A stretch of DNA of 64,000 nucleotides. It comes from Planctomycetota bacterium (GTDB lineage: Bacteria > Planctomycetota > SZUA-567 > H5-PLA8). The stretch spans positions 1,335,326 through 1,399,325 of the forward strand of contig JAOSKN010000002.1 in assembly GCA_027493525.1 (NCBI GenBank), given 5' to 3'. The position numbers were made by a program, and so were the translations under genes. The stretch's first letter is position 1. Every line of letters starts with the position of its first letter. Of this stretch, positions 26,383-36,597 are shown in pieces. The notes under the pieces are model-generated. The model did no database searches. It was not told where the DNA came from and saw nothing but the letters and a program-made list of their open reading frames with translations.

Positions 26383-26432
26383 TTGACAAGGCTCGCTATT
26401 GGCCTAAAAATGTGTAGCTCACACGAGTGAGC
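26383..26432 (+). promoter_or_regulatory. candidate ribulokinase promoter with overlapping operator
   Basis: A consensus -35 TTGACA (26383-26388) is spaced 16-17 bases from an A-rich -10 (TAAAAA/AAAAAT, 26405-26411). Immediately downstream, near the expected transcription start, is a perfect inverted repeat GCTCAC-ACGA-GTGAGC (26417-26432), 13 bases before the start codon. Its placement suits a repressor operator, perhaps of a sugar-responsive LacI or GntR-type protein; no such regulator is encoded nearby. Confidence 0.5.
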
Positions 26433-26445
26433 ATGGAGTAATACC

Positions 26446-28122
26446 ATGCCCGATACCGCTGCGCTGGGGTTGGACTTCGGCACCGAGTCGGTCCGCGCGC
26501 TCCTGGTTGATACCCGCACCGGGCAGGAACTGGGCGTGGGCGTAGCTCCCTACGCGCATGGTGTTATAGACCGTGCCTTGCCTCACCCGGATCGCACCAT
26601 CCGGCTCGGCGACGACTGGGCGCTCCAGGATCCGCGGGACTACCTCGACGGCCTTATTCAGGCCGTGCGCGAAGCCTTGGCCTCCGCACGCTCCAAGGTG
26701 GAGCGGATCGCAGGCATCGGGGTCGATTTCACGGCTTGTACGGTCCTGCCCGCTCGCGCGGACGGCACGCCGCTCTGCTTCGACTCCGCCTCTTCGCACC
26801 AGCCCCACGCCTACGTGAAACTGTGGAAGCACCACGGCGCGCAGGCCCAGGCCGACGCGCTGAACCGCCTGGCGCGCGAGCGCAGCGAAGGCTTCTTGCG
26901 CCGCTACGGCGCCGGCGTCTCCTGCGAATGGATGATTCCCAAGGCCCACGAGCTGGCCGAGGAAGCGCCGGACCTCTTCGACGCGGCCGAGAAATGGATC
27001 GAGGCCGGCGACTGGATCGTCTGGCAGCTTACGGGCGTGGAATCCCGCAACGCCTGCGCCGCGGGGTACAAGGGCTGCTGGAGCGCCGCCGAGGGCCTGC
27101 CGAGCGACGAGTTTCTGGCGGCGCTGCACCCCCGGCTCGCGAGCCTGCGCGGAAAAATGGAGGGCCCGGTGCGGCCGGCGGGCGCGCGCGTGGGCGGGCT
27201 GACCCCCGAGTGGGCGAAGCAGCTCGAACTGCCCGAAGGCCTGCCCGTCGGTGCGGCGATCATCGACGCGCATGCGGCCGTGCCCGCCTCGGGCCTCTCC
27301 AAGCCCGGCGATCTGGGCATCATCCTGGGCACCAGCTTCTGCCACATGCTCCTCGGCGCGCCCGGCGCGCGGGACGACTGCGAGGGCATCGCGGGGTCCG
27401 TCAAAGAAGGCATCCTGCCGGGGCTGATGGGCTACGAGGCAGGGCAGGCCGGCGGCGGCGACTTGTGGGCCTGGTGCGTGCGGACCTGCGGCAACGAGAA
27501 AATCCTCCAGGAAGCCCACACCAAGAAGTGGACGCTGCACGAATCCATCGCGCTCCGCGCGGCCGGCTACAAGCCCGGCGGGACGGGGCTGCTCGCCCTG
27601 GACTGGCTCAACGGCAACCGCAGCCCGCTGAACCGGCCTGAACTGAGCGGGCTCATCGTGGGGCTGACCCTGGCCACCAAGCCCGAGGCGATCTACCGCG
27701 CGCTCCAGGAAAGCCTGGCTTTCGGGACGCGCGTGATCGTGGAGAACTTCGAACGGCAGGGCCTGCCGGTGTCGCGGATCGTGACCAGCGGCGGCATCGC
27801 GCAGAAGGATCCGGCTTTCCTTCAGATCCTGGCCGACGTGTCGGGGCGCCAGATCGAGGTCGCGCGCAGCGCGCAGGCCTGCGCGGTGGGCGCTGCGATC
27901 CTGGGCGCCGTCGCGGCCGGCGCGGAAGGCGGCGGATACGACTCCTTCGAAGCCGCCGCGGGCGCGATGGGCGGCGTGAAGGCGCAGTCCTTCAAGCCCC
28001 AGGCCGAAGCCGGGAAGGTCTACGACGAACTTTTCCACGACTACGTTCTCCTGGCCGATCACTTCGGGCGGGGCGGCTGCGAGGTGATGGCCCGCCTGCG
28101 CGCGTTGCGCGGCGAGCGCTGA
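26446..28122 (+). CDS. araB: ribulokinase
   Basis: A 558-residue FGGY-family sugar kinase. The N-terminal phosphate motif is GLDFGTESVRALLVD, the substrate region CFDSASSHQPHAYVKLWKHH is characteristic of ribulokinase, and the C-terminal ATP motifs include TSGGIAQKDPAFLQILADV and a later AVGAAILGAVA helix. Length is close to characterised AraB (about 566). It phosphorylates L-ribulose, and some members take D-ribulose as well. No arabinose isomerase or ribulose-phosphate epimerase is adjacent; instead a class I aldolase gene follows at 97 bases. The ATG at 26446 lies just after the promoter and palindrome. Confidence 0.92.
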   Translation: MPDTAALGLDFGTESVRALLVDTRTGQELGVGVAPYAHGVIDRALPHPDRTIRLGDDWALQDPRDYLDGLIQAVREALASARSKVERIAGIGVDFTACTVLPARADGTPLCFDSASSHQPHAYVKLWKHHGAQAQADALNRLARERSEGFLRRYGAGVSCEWMIPKAHELAEEAPDLFDAAEKWIEAGDWIVWQLTGVESRNACAAGYKGCWSAAEGLPSDEFLAALHPRLASLRGKMEGPVRPAGARVGGLTPEWAKQLELPEGLPVGAAIIDAHAAVPASGLSKPGDLGIILGTSFCHMLLGAPGARDDCEGIAGSVKEGILPGLMGYEAGQAGGGDLWAWCVRTCGNEKILQEAHTKKWTLHESIALRAAGYKPGGTGLLALDWLNGNRSPLNRPELSGLIVGLTLATKPEAIYRALQESLAFGTRVIVENFERQGLPVSRIVTSGGIAQKDPAFLQILADVSGRQIEVARSAQACAVGAAILGAVAAGAEGGGYDSFEAAAGAMGGVKAQSFKPQAEAGKVYDELFHDYVLLADHFGRGGCEVMARLRALRGER

Positions 28123-28218
28123 CGCGGAGCCGGAGTTCGCGATTGGGACTTGGCCCGCGCCCCATGCGCGCTACCATGATCCCAACTCGACCGAACCTCT
28201 TACCCAGGAGACCGAACC

Positions 28219-29268
<1,050 letters not shown>

Positions 29269-29292
29269 GCCTCGCGAGCGGAACGCATCCGG

Positions 29293-29324
29293 AAACGGGG
29301 CGGGGCAACCCGCCCCGTTTTTTT
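29293..29324 (+). terminator. intrinsic terminator after the aldolase gene
   Basis: A 12-base perfect stem (29293-29304 with 29309-29320), GCAA loop, and a run of seven T (29318-29324). Classic Rho-independent structure, 25 bases after the aldolase stop. Confidence 0.92.
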
Positions 29325-29333
29325 GGGGTCGCC

Positions 29334-29711
29334 ATGGATCGTCAGAACACGTTCGCCGACCTGAAAGCCCGCGTCACGGCATTCCGCGATGCGCGGGACT
29401 GGGCGCGGTTCCACCGGCCCAAGGATCTGGCCGCGGCGCTCGCCATCGAGGCCGGCGAGTTGCAGGAACTGTTCCTCTGGAAATCGCATGAAGAGATCGA
29501 CGCCTTGCTGGCGACCGAGGCCGGCCGCGCGCGGCTGGAGGAGGAACTGGCGGACGTCCAGATTTTCCTGCTGCACCTGGCCGTGTGCTGCGGGGTGGAC
29601 GTTTCCGAGGCCGTGGCGCGGAAGCTGGCGAATAACGAAGCCAAGTACCCCGTCGATAAGAGCCGGGGTTCGGCGAAGAAGTATACGGAGCTGGAGCGGA
29701 CCGGCGATTGA
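29334..29711 (+). CDS. MazG-like nucleotide pyrophosphohydrolase
   Basis: A 125-residue all-alpha protein of the MazG/dCTP-pyrophosphatase-like fold. The metal-binding motifs are EAGELQELFLW and EEELADVQIFLL, separated by about 30 residues; C-terminal NNEAKYPVDKSRGSAKKY matches the short family related to DCTPP1/RS21-C6. It would hydrolyse non-canonical or excess nucleoside triphosphates to monophosphate and diphosphate. ATG 29334 is preferred; the open frame upstream to 29244 runs through the terminator of the aldolase gene. Confidence 0.85.
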   Translation: MDRQNTFADLKARVTAFRDARDWARFHRPKDLAAALAIEAGELQELFLWKSHEEIDALLATEAGRARLEEELADVQIFLLHLAVCCGVDVSEAVARKLANNEAKYPVDKSRGSAKKYTELERTGD

Positions 29712-29764
29712 AGCGAACTATTCGCAATTTTGCTAACAATGCGGTATGCTCCAGGAGTTCGTAG

Positions 29765-30136
29765 ATGCCACGCACCCGGGTGGTTCTGTTCAAGGAAGAA
29801 GGAGGTGGCGCGCCGTTGCTGGCTTGGCTGGACCGGCTCGATGAGAAGGCTCGTGCCAAATGCGTGGTTCGGATTGAGCGGTTGGCCGAAATAGGACACG
29901 CATTACGGCGTCCTGAGGCGGACTTCCTTCGCGATGGCATATATGAACTGCGCACCCATAGGGGGCATGTTCAGTACCGCATGTTGTATTTCTTTCACGG
30001 TCGTAGCGCCGTAGTGCTTTCGCACGGCTTCTCCAAGGAGAAGCGGGTTCCACCCGTGGAGATAGAGCTGGCCATTTCGCGCAAGAAGATGTTCGAAGCG
30101 CATCCTGCGCGGCACACGTTGGAGACGAAGCTATGA
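29765..30136 (+). CDS. higB: HigB/RelE-type toxin
   Basis: A 123-residue protein of the phage-derived Gp49-like/HigB group in the RelE superfamily: VVLFKEEGGGAPLLAWL at the start, LRDGIYELRTHRGHVQYRMLYFFHGR in the core and VLSHGFSKEKRVPPVEIELA toward the end. Such toxins are ribosome-dependent mRNA interferases. Its stop overlaps the antitoxin start by four bases (ATGA), and toxin-before-antitoxin order is normal for HigBA. The pair is less GC-rich than surrounding genes, consistent with acquisition by transfer. Confidence 0.9.
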   Translation: MPRTRVVLFKEEGGGAPLLAWLDRLDEKARAKCVVRIERLAEIGHALRRPEADFLRDGIYELRTHRGHVQYRMLYFFHGRSAVVLSHGFSKEKRVPPVEIELAISRKKMFEAHPARHTLETKL

Positions 30137-30459
30137 AACGCAAGGCAGCCAGGACGTCCGACGGATTAAAAATCCTGCAGCATCGATATTACGCCGGGAA
30201 GCCCAGGTCCTTGGCTGCGTTGGAGCAGGCGCGCCTTGAAGATGGCGTGGCTCGTACGATTCAAGAGCTTCGCAGGAAAGCAGGACTTTCGCAGCGCGAA
30301 TTGGCGGCACGCATCGGGACCACGGCGTCCGTCATTAGCAGGCTGGAAGCTGCCGATTACGAAAGCCATTCGCTATCCATGCTGAAACGCATCGCTCAGG
30401 CCTTGAACAAGCGGCTTGAAGTCAAGTTCGTCGATGTGCGGCGGTCCCGAACGGCTTGA
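30133..30459 (+). CDS. higA: HigA-type antitoxin with XRE helix-turn-helix
   Basis: A 108-residue antitoxin with a helix-turn-helix of the XRE/Cro type at about residues 43-95 (LRRKAGLSQRELAARIGTTASVISRLEAADYE), followed by the strand EVKFVDV. The overlap with higB enforces coupled translation. It should bind and neutralise the toxin and repress the pair's own promoter, probably in the 53 bases before higB. Confidence 0.9.
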   Translation: MKRKAARTSDGLKILQHRYYAGKPRSLAALEQARLEDGVARTIQELRRKAGLSQRELAARIGTTASVISRLEAADYESHSLSMLKRIAQALNKRLEVKFVDVRRSRTA

Positions 30460-30492
30460 GTTTGAATGGCATCCAGTGGAAAGGCAGCGTCC

Positions 30493-31436
30493 ATGCGGAA
30501 CCTCTCGATCGTAATGCCCGCACTATTCCTGGTCCTCGGCGCGCGCGCCTGGGCCGTCGCGGATCTCAAGGCCGATCCGCCGCCCCCATGCCGCCCACCG
30601 TCGCCGAGGGCGCGAAACTCGCCGTCGTCTACGAGGAAGCCAAGAAGTTCTTCGAAGGCCCCGCGTGGAACCCGAAAGAACAGAAGCTCTATTTCACCTC
30701 CTTCGGCGGCAAGACCAGCTTGAAGGTCATGCGTCTGGAGGAACCGGGCAAGGCCATCGTCTGGCTCGACCACACCGAGGGCGTCAACGGGACGTGGCTC
30801 GGGCAGGACGGACGTCTGATCGGCGCGCAGGCCTACGGGCACCGCGTGATGAGCTACGACCTGGGCGGAGACGGGCCGAAAGACCCGAAGGCGCTCTACG
30901 AGAACGTTGAGCTGCACCAGCCCAATGACGTCTGTCAGACGCCCAACGGCGACATCTACTTCTCCGACCCGGACTTCAAAGGCAAGACCGCCAGCGCCGT
31001 CTACGTGCTCAAGCCCGACGGCGCGGTTAAGAAGGTCCTGACCGATATGGCCGTGACGAACGGGCTGATCGCGAGCCTCGACGGAAAGACCCTTTACGTC
31101 GGCGACAGCCACAAGAAGCACTGGCGCGCGTACCCGATCCTGGAAGACGGCACGGTCGGGGAGGGCAAGCTCTTCTTCGAACCCAAGACCGAGAGCAAGG
31201 CCGATCCCGACGGCATGAGCATCGATGAAAAGGGAAACCTCTACTTCACCGGCATGGGCGGGGTCTGGGTGGTCGCGCCGGATGGCGCGGCGCTGGGCTT
31301 CATTCCCATCCCGGAGTTCTGCAGCAACGTCACGTTTGGCGGGAGCGACGGTAAGACCCTGTACTGCACGTGCAGCGGCAAGGTCTACAGCCTGGCGATG
31401 AACCTCCGTGGCGGGGCCTTTGCCACGCACAAGTGA
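30493..31436 (+). CDS. exported SMP-30/gluconolactonase-like protein, frame shift near the start
   Basis: The beta-propeller part (from 30588, EGAKLAVVYEEAKKFFEGPAW...) matches SMP-30/gluconolactonase-like proteins: EGPAWNPKEQKLYFTSF, LHQPNDVCQTPNGDIYFSDPDF, NGLIASLDGKTLYVGD and DPDGMSIDEKGNLYF supply the metal and active-site segments. In another frame, ATG 30493 begins a clear signal peptide (MRNLSIVMPALFLVLGARAW) that runs straight into the C run 30583-30587; one extra C there joins the two into about 314 residues. So the protein is probably a periplasmic lactonase or related hydrolase, with a one-base deletion or sequencing error. Substrate uncertain. Confidence 0.8.
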
Positions 31437-31650
31437 TCGTCCGCCGATCCGCACGCTCCGTGTTTGCCTTTGCGGATGTCTGCTTCGAACCTGATGCGGC
31501 GGCGTTGTCGAGCGTCGCGGTCTGAATTTATAACCAAATGTATTGAAATGAGTTGCGCGAACGGCTTGGAATCGGTCCAGGACCCCTCTGTGCTGGTCCA
31601 CGGTTTGCCTTAGGTAAGGTGGTCAGGCAAGCGGACAGGAGGCTACGCCA

Positions 31651-32604
31651 ATGTCCAGCATCGATCTCAGCAACGCCAAGACCCGCGTGATTCGAGGCGA
31701 GCATTGCATGGAGTCGGCGCCGACCCCGCCGGTGGCGTATCTCTTCGGTGCGGGAACGCCCCGGCCCTTGCGCCTTAACACCGTGATCGTCTTCGGGCGC
31801 GAACCGGACGTGACCGTGCACCTGGAAGGGAAATTCGTGAGCCGCCACCATGCGCGACTGGCCGTCCTGCGCGGGGGCCGCGTGGTGCTGGAAGATCTGG
31901 GTACGACCAACGGCACCTGGATGGGCGAGACCAGGCTCGAGGCGCACCTGCCGCGGCAACTGGGCGACAACGCCTGCTTCCGGATCAGCAATCGCCTCTT
32001 CTGGGTGGTGTTGGGGCCTTCGGCGGAGCGGATCGAGGCTCCGGTCGCGCGGCTGCCCAAACCTCAGGCGCTTCAGAAGCCCTCCAGCCTGGGCGAAGCG
32101 ACCGAGCGCGTCCTGCCGCCGCTGGATCCCGCGAAGGTCCGTGACGTGCTGACCACCGTCCCATTGAAGCTCGAAGCCGGCGCCCATGGCCGCACCGACT
32201 TGCCGAACGCGGCTCAGACGGGCGGGAACCTGTTCGGCGCTCTCACGCCGTGGTCCGTGCCGGTGCTGCTGCACCATCTCTATACGACTCGGCAGACCGG
32301 CGATCTCGAACTGCGCGGCCCGGAGCGGCGCTATGCGATCCGCATGGAGAGCGGGCGCATGGTCTTCGCCTACGCCCTGTGCGCGGCGGCCGCGCCGCTC
32401 TGCTTCGACGACCAGCCCGCGGTGAAAGGGCGCGAAGCCCTGTTGCTGGCGGCAAGCGTGGAGTGCGGCGAGTTCCGGTTCATAAGCGGCGCGAAGGCCA
32501 CGCGGACCTGGAATGTGATGACGCCGACCCTGCCGCTGCTCTTCGAGGCCTGCTGGAGCGTGGAGCGGCGCGAGACGACGGCGCTGCGCGAGGCCTGCGC
32601 GTGA
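31651..32604 (+). CDS. FHA-domain protein with C-terminal DUF4388-like region
   Basis: A 317-residue protein. About residues 35-112 form a forkhead-associated domain (VIVFGREPDVTVHL, SRHHARL, VLEDLGTTNGTW), which binds phosphothreonine peptides. After a linker, about residues 195-305 resemble the DUF4388/PatA N-terminal domain (LTPWSVPVLLHHLYTTRQTGDLEL, YAIRMESGRMVFA), seen in signalling proteins of myxobacteria and planctomycetes. An AGGAGGC ribosome site precedes ATG 31651. It could read out the activity of Ser/Thr kinases such as the three in this window. It is convergent with the rhodanese gene, one base apart. Confidence 0.82.
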   Translation: MSSIDLSNAKTRVIRGEHCMESAPTPPVAYLFGAGTPRPLRLNTVIVFGREPDVTVHLEGKFVSRHHARLAVLRGGRVVLEDLGTTNGTWMGETRLEAHLPRQLGDNACFRISNRLFWVVLGPSAERIEAPVARLPKPQALQKPSSLGEATERVLPPLDPAKVRDVLTTVPLKLEAGAHGRTDLPNAAQTGGNLFGALTPWSVPVLLHHLYTTRQTGDLELRGPERRYAIRMESGRMVFAYALCAAAAPLCFDDQPAVKGREALLLAASVECGEFRFISGAKATRTWNVMTPTLPLLFEACWSVERRETTALREACA

Positions 32605-32605
32605 G

Positions 32606-33639
32606 CTACTTCTCGATGTCCACGTCGTCGCGGTTGCCGTACTCGCGCCAGGAACCCATATAATTCGCCGTGTCCGCGAAACCCATCAGGAGCAGGCTGA
32701 ACTGCAAGTGCGCGGCGCGCCCTCCGGACTGGCAATAGACGGCCAGCGGCTGGCCTGGGCGGACGCAGGCGGCGCGCAGGATCCCGTGGATCTCCTGCGG
32801 CGAGCGCCAGACATGGTAGGGCTGTTCCTTGCTGTTGGGATCGGCCTGCTTCGGGCTGACGGCTTCCAGGAAGGCGTCGAAGGGCAGGTTCACCGCGCCG
32901 GGAATATGTCCGCCGTGCTTGGCGCGCACGTCGGCGCCCATGAACTCCTGATAGGTGCGCGCGTCGAGGAGCGTCGAGGCGGGCATCTCGCCTGGCGTCG
33001 CGTGGGGCCGGAAGCGCGCGACATCCTCCAGGCCCAGGACGTTCCGCGGCGTCTGGAGCGGCTGCCAGGCGCCCTCGCGCGCGGGAGGTGGGTCGCGAGT
33101 GACCTCGCGCGCTTCGTCGCGCCACTTGTTCAGCCCGCCGTTGAGGATCGCGACGCGCTCGTGGCCGCTCGCCCAAATCGTGAGCCAGACGCGCGCGGCC
33201 AGGCGCCCGCCTTCGGCGTCGTAGACGACCACGCGGCTGTCGGGGTCGATCCCCGCGGCGCGCGCGAGCGCGCCGAGGGCTTCGGGGCTGGGCAGGTAAT
33301 GCGGGGGCGCTTGGTGTCCTGAAGCGGGTCGGACTCGATGTTCACCGCTCCGGGGAGATGCCCCGACCGGAAGCCCTCGGCGGGGCGGGCGTCCACCACG
33401 ACCAGCTTGGGCTCGGCCGGGTTCTTGGGATCCTTCCCGATCCAGGCGGCGAGCTGCGCGGTCTCGACGAGCAGTTCCGGGCGCGCGTAGGCCGCCGGCG
33501 CGGGCGGCTCGCCATGCGCCGGGCGCAACGGGGTCTCCTGGCCGCACGCAAGGTCCGGCGCGCCGGCGAGGAGCAGGGCGCAGAGCATCCCCGCGCGCGC
33601 GCGCCGCGCGAACCGCTTGACGGGCTGCCCGTGATTCAT
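32606..33639 (-). CDS. exported double rhodanese (sulfurtransferase), frame shift in the middle
   Basis: Two frames together make about 344 residues. The N-terminal frame begins with a signal peptide (about 1-33) and a first rhodanese half (KLVVVDARPAEGFRSGHLPGAVNIE). It breaks at the G5 run 33302-33306; six would join it to the second frame (PPHYLPSPEALGALARAAGI, VVVYDAEGGRLAARVW). The second rhodanese domain has TLLDARTYQEFMG, HIPGAVNLPFDAF and the active-site loop VYCQSGGRAAH with the catalytic Cys. Thiosulfate- or mercaptopyruvate-type sulfurtransferases have this double arrangement. The frame break is probably a sequencing error, as at other homopolymers here. Confidence 0.85.
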
Positions 33640-33650
33640 GCGGCCGATTC

Positions 33651-34217
33651 CTAGACGGTCATGACTTCCTTGGACTTCTTCTCAAAGAGTTCGTCGAGCT
33701 GGGTTTCGTACTGCTTGGTGAGTTCCTGGACGTCGTCCTTGGCCTGTTTCAGCGCGTCTTCGCTTACGCCGGCGGCGCCTTTGTTGCCGTCGACGTGCTT
33801 CATCGCGTCCTTGCGGATGTTGCGCAGGGCGACCTTGTGCTGCTCCAGGCGCTCCTTGATCATCTTGACGGTCTGGGTGCGCCGCTCTTCGGACATCGGC
33901 GGGAAGGCGAGGCGGATGATCTTGCCGTCGTTGTTCGGCGTGATGCCCAGATCGCTGGCCTGCAGCGCCTTCTCGATCTCCTTGAGCGTGTTCGGATCGA
34001 ACGGCTTGACGATCAGCATCTGGCTGCCCTGCTTGGTAACCAAGGCAACCGATTTCAGCGAAACCACGCCGCCGTACGAGGGGATGTCCACGTGCACGCT
34101 GTCGAGCAATTCGATGGAGGCCTCGCCCGTGCGCACGCCTTTCAGGAAGTGCTCGTAGTCGGCGATGGTCTTGATCATGCGGTCTTCGCCGTCCAGCAAT
34201 GCTTCGTCGATATCCAT
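33651..34217 (-). CDS. frr: ribosome recycling factor
   Basis: A 188-residue ribosome recycling factor, which with EF-G splits post-termination ribosomes. The conserved segments are LKGVRTGEAS in the first helix, VDIPSYGGVVSLKSVALV in the small beta domain, IVKPFDPNTLKEIEKAL, DGKIIRLAFPPMSEERR and NIRKDAMKHV in the long helices; length matches the family (about 185). Usual neighbours such as pyrH or tsf are absent; it sits downstream of nothing obvious, 115 bases from divergent recG. Confidence 0.96.
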   Translation of the reverse strand: MDIDEALLDGEDRMIKTIADYEHFLKGVRTGEASIELLDSVHVDIPSYGGVVSLKSVALVTKQGSQMLIVKPFDPNTLKEIEKALQASDLGITPNNDGKIIRLAFPPMSEERRTQTVKMIKERLEQHKVALRNIRKDAMKHVDGNKGAAGVSEDALKQAKDDVQELTKQYETQLDELFEKKSKEVMTV

Positions 34218-34331
34218 GCGGGAACCCTCGCGAGCCGGTAAGCGCTTTCAATCTATCCCCAGGGCGGGGCGGGTGCAACGCGAAGCGCGTCGCGGGTTGG
34301 CGTACGCGGCGGTCCGCTCTACACTCTCCGC

Positions 34332-36578
34332 ATGCCCGCCCGCCCGCCCGCCGCCGAAGCCGCCGGCGAACGCCTCGCGCGTTCGCTGCAATACTTCAAG
34401 GGCGTCGGCCCCAAGCGCTACGAGCTGCTCGAACGCCTGCTGCTGCGGCGCGTCGAAGACCTGCTCCATTTCTGGCCCGTCGACCACAAGGACCGCGCGA
34501 GTCTGACGCCGCTGGCGCGCCTGCGCCCGGGGCAGGAGGCCAACGTCCGCGCGCAGGTCGTCGACGTCCAGGCCAAGATCTTGTACCGCGCGGGCAAACA
34601 CCGCGTCGAGGCGCTGCTCCACGACGAATCCGGCGACGGCTTCGCCGTCTGGTGGAGCCCTTACGTCCTGGAGAAACTCGACCCGGGGACGTGGTGCTTC
34701 TTCTCCGGGAAGGTCGTGGCCAACAAGCAGGGCGGCGTGGAACTCTCGCATCCCGAGTTCGAGATTCTGGGCAAGGAGGATCTCGGCGCGGACCTCCTGA
34801 CCGGCGCACCGGCTGGCGAAGCCGCCCGGCCCGCGCCGCCGTCCACGTCCGAGCACCCGGATTTCGGGCGCATCGTGCCGGTGTACAGCCTGCGCCCGCG
34901 GCAGCGCCGGCCCGACGGGACCGAACCGCCCGAGGTGAAGCTCTCGCAGTCGGTCCTGCGCAAGCTGATCTGGCAGGCCTTGGCCTGTGGCGCGCCCGAC
35001 GACCTGGCCGAAGCCCTGCCCGAAGGCCTGCGCGGGAAGCGCGGCTTGCCGCCGCTGCCCGAGGCCGTGCGGCAGTTTCACTTTCCAAAGAGCTTCGAGT
35101 CCCGCGACCGCGCGCGGCGGCGGCTGGCGTACGAGGAACTCTTCATGCTCGCGCTGGGCATGGGCCTGCGGCGCGAGCAGGTCGCGCGGCGGCAGACCGC
35201 GCGGAAGCTGCCCATGGGCCCGAACGTGCGCAAACGTATCGAGGCGCGCCTGCCGTTCGAGCTGACCGAGGCGCAGCGCGCCGCGCTGGAAGAGATCGCC
35301 GCGGACCTGGCGCAAGCACGCCCGATGAACCGGCTCCTGCAGGGCGACGTGGGTTGCGGGAAGACGGCCGTGGCCGTCTCGGCGATGCTCCTGGCCGTCG
35401 CGCACGGCGCGCAGGCGGCCCTGCTCGCGCCGACGGAAGTCCTCGCCGAACAGCACGCGCGCACGCTCGCGGACCTGCTGAAGGGCTCGCGCGTGAACGT
35501 CAGCCTCCTGCGCGGCCAGCGCGCAAAGAAGGAGCGCGAGGTTTTCCTGGCGCATCTGGCTTCCGGCGATCTGCACATCGCCGTCGGCACGCACGCGCTG
35601 TTGGGCGAGGACGTGAAGTTCAAAAACCTCGCGCTGGTGGTCGTGGACGAGCAGCACAAATTCGGCGTGCGGCAGCGCATGGCGCTGCGCGCGAAAGGGG
35701 CCGCGCCGCACGTGCTGGTGATGACCGCCACGCCGATCCCGCGCACGCTGGGCCTGACCCTTTATAGCGACCTCGACGTGACCACCATCACGGGCTTCCC
35801 GCCGGGGCGCGGCGAGGTCGTCACGCGCTGGGTCAAGGAGAAGGATCGCACCAAGGTCTACGAACTGCTGATCGCCGAAGCGCGCAAGGGCCACGCCGCG
35901 TACGTCGTCCTGCCGCGCATCGAAGGCGACGGGATCGAAAGCGAAGGCGGAACGGGCGAGAAGCTCTGGAGCGAGGTGAAGGGCGTCGAGGATGAGCGCA
36001 AGCGCCTCGCGCGGCACCTGCCTTCGCTGCGCATCGAGGCCTTGCACGGGCGAATGAAAGCGGAAGAAAAGGACGCGGTTCTGGCCCGGCTGCGCGAGGG
36101 CAGGCTCGACGTGCTCGTCAGCACCCTCGTCGTGGAAGTCGGCATCGACCTGCCCACCGCGACGGTGATGCTGATCGAGAATGCCGAGCGCTTCGGGCTG
36201 GCCGGCCTGCACCAGCTTCGCGGCCGCGTCGGGCGCAGCGGGCTCAAGAGCTGGTGCTTCTTCTTCGGCGAGGCCAAGACGAAGGACGCGCGCGAGCGGC
36301 TCAAGGCCTTCGCGAAGATCAAGGACGGCTTCGAGATCGCCGAGGAGGATTTCCGCCTGCGCGGGCCGGGGCAATTCTTCGGGACCGAGCAGAGCGGCCT
36401 GCCCGAACTGGCCGTCGCCGACCTCGCCCGTGACCGCGAGATTCTCCTGCACGCGCGCGACGACGCCGCCGAACTGCTCAAACGCGACCCGGACCTCCGC
36501 AAGCCCGAGTACGCCGAACTCCGCCGCCGCATTCGCCGCGACTTCGCCCAGCGCCTGGGCCTGGTCGATATGGGCTGA
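34332..36578 (+). CDS. recG: ATP-dependent DNA helicase RecG
   Basis: A 748-residue branch-migration helicase acting on stalled forks and junctions. The N-terminal wedge region starts at LQYFKGVGPKRYELLERL; helicase motifs are GDVGCGKTA (Walker A), VVDEQHKFGVRQR (DEQH), MTATPIPRT, VEVGIDLPTA and LRGRVGRSG. Length is slightly above the usual 690. The last 77 bases (36502-36578), encoding its C-terminal 25 residues or so, are repeated almost identically at 39154-39230, beyond the sigma/STN cassette. The protein itself appears complete and functional. Confidence 0.95.
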   Translation: MPARPPAAEAAGERLARSLQYFKGVGPKRYELLERLLLRRVEDLLHFWPVDHKDRASLTPLARLRPGQEANVRAQVVDVQAKILYRAGKHRVEALLHDESGDGFAVWWSPYVLEKLDPGTWCFFSGKVVANKQGGVELSHPEFEILGKEDLGADLLTGAPAGEAARPAPPSTSEHPDFGRIVPVYSLRPRQRRPDGTEPPEVKLSQSVLRKLIWQALACGAPDDLAEALPEGLRGKRGLPPLPEAVRQFHFPKSFESRDRARRRLAYEELFMLALGMGLRREQVARRQTARKLPMGPNVRKRIEARLPFELTEAQRAALEEIAADLAQARPMNRLLQGDVGCGKTAVAVSAMLLAVAHGAQAALLAPTEVLAEQHARTLADLLKGSRVNVSLLRGQRAKKEREVFLAHLASGDLHIAVGTHALLGEDVKFKNLALVVVDEQHKFGVRQRMALRAKGAAPHVLVMTATPIPRTLGLTLYSDLDVTTITGFPPGRGEVVTRWVKEKDRTKVYELLIAEARKGHAAYVVLPRIEGDGIESEGGTGEKLWSEVKGVEDERKRLARHLPSLRIEALHGRMKAEEKDAVLARLREGRLDVLVSTLVVEVGIDLPTATVMLIENAERFGLAGLHQLRGRVGRSGLKSWCFFFGEAKTKDARERLKAFAKIKDGFEIAEEDFRLRGPGQFFGTEQSGLPELAVADLARDREILLHARDDAAELLKRDPDLRKPEYAELRRRIRRDFAQRLGLVDMG
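36502..36578 (+). repeat. direct repeat, left copy: 3' end of recG
   Basis: These 77 bases form the end of recG including its TGA stop. They match 39154-39230 at 74 of 77 positions by eye. The three differences leave the encoded amino acids unchanged and swap TGA for TAA. See the right copy and the cassette between. Confidence 0.9.
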
Positions 36579-36597
36579 CCGAGCCGTACGCGAGGCG

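Larger units (their letters stand above)
26138..26445. other. intergenic region upstream of ribulokinase
   Basis: A 308-base region between divergent STAS and ribulokinase genes. It contains a possible 20-residue ORF with a strong ribosome site (26248-26310) and a good promoter with an adjacent palindrome (26383-26432), both listed separately. A bulged inverted repeat (TTGAC...GTCAA) lies near 26206-26231. A second short frame, GTG 26217 to 26417, overlaps but has no ribosome site. Confidence 0.4.
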
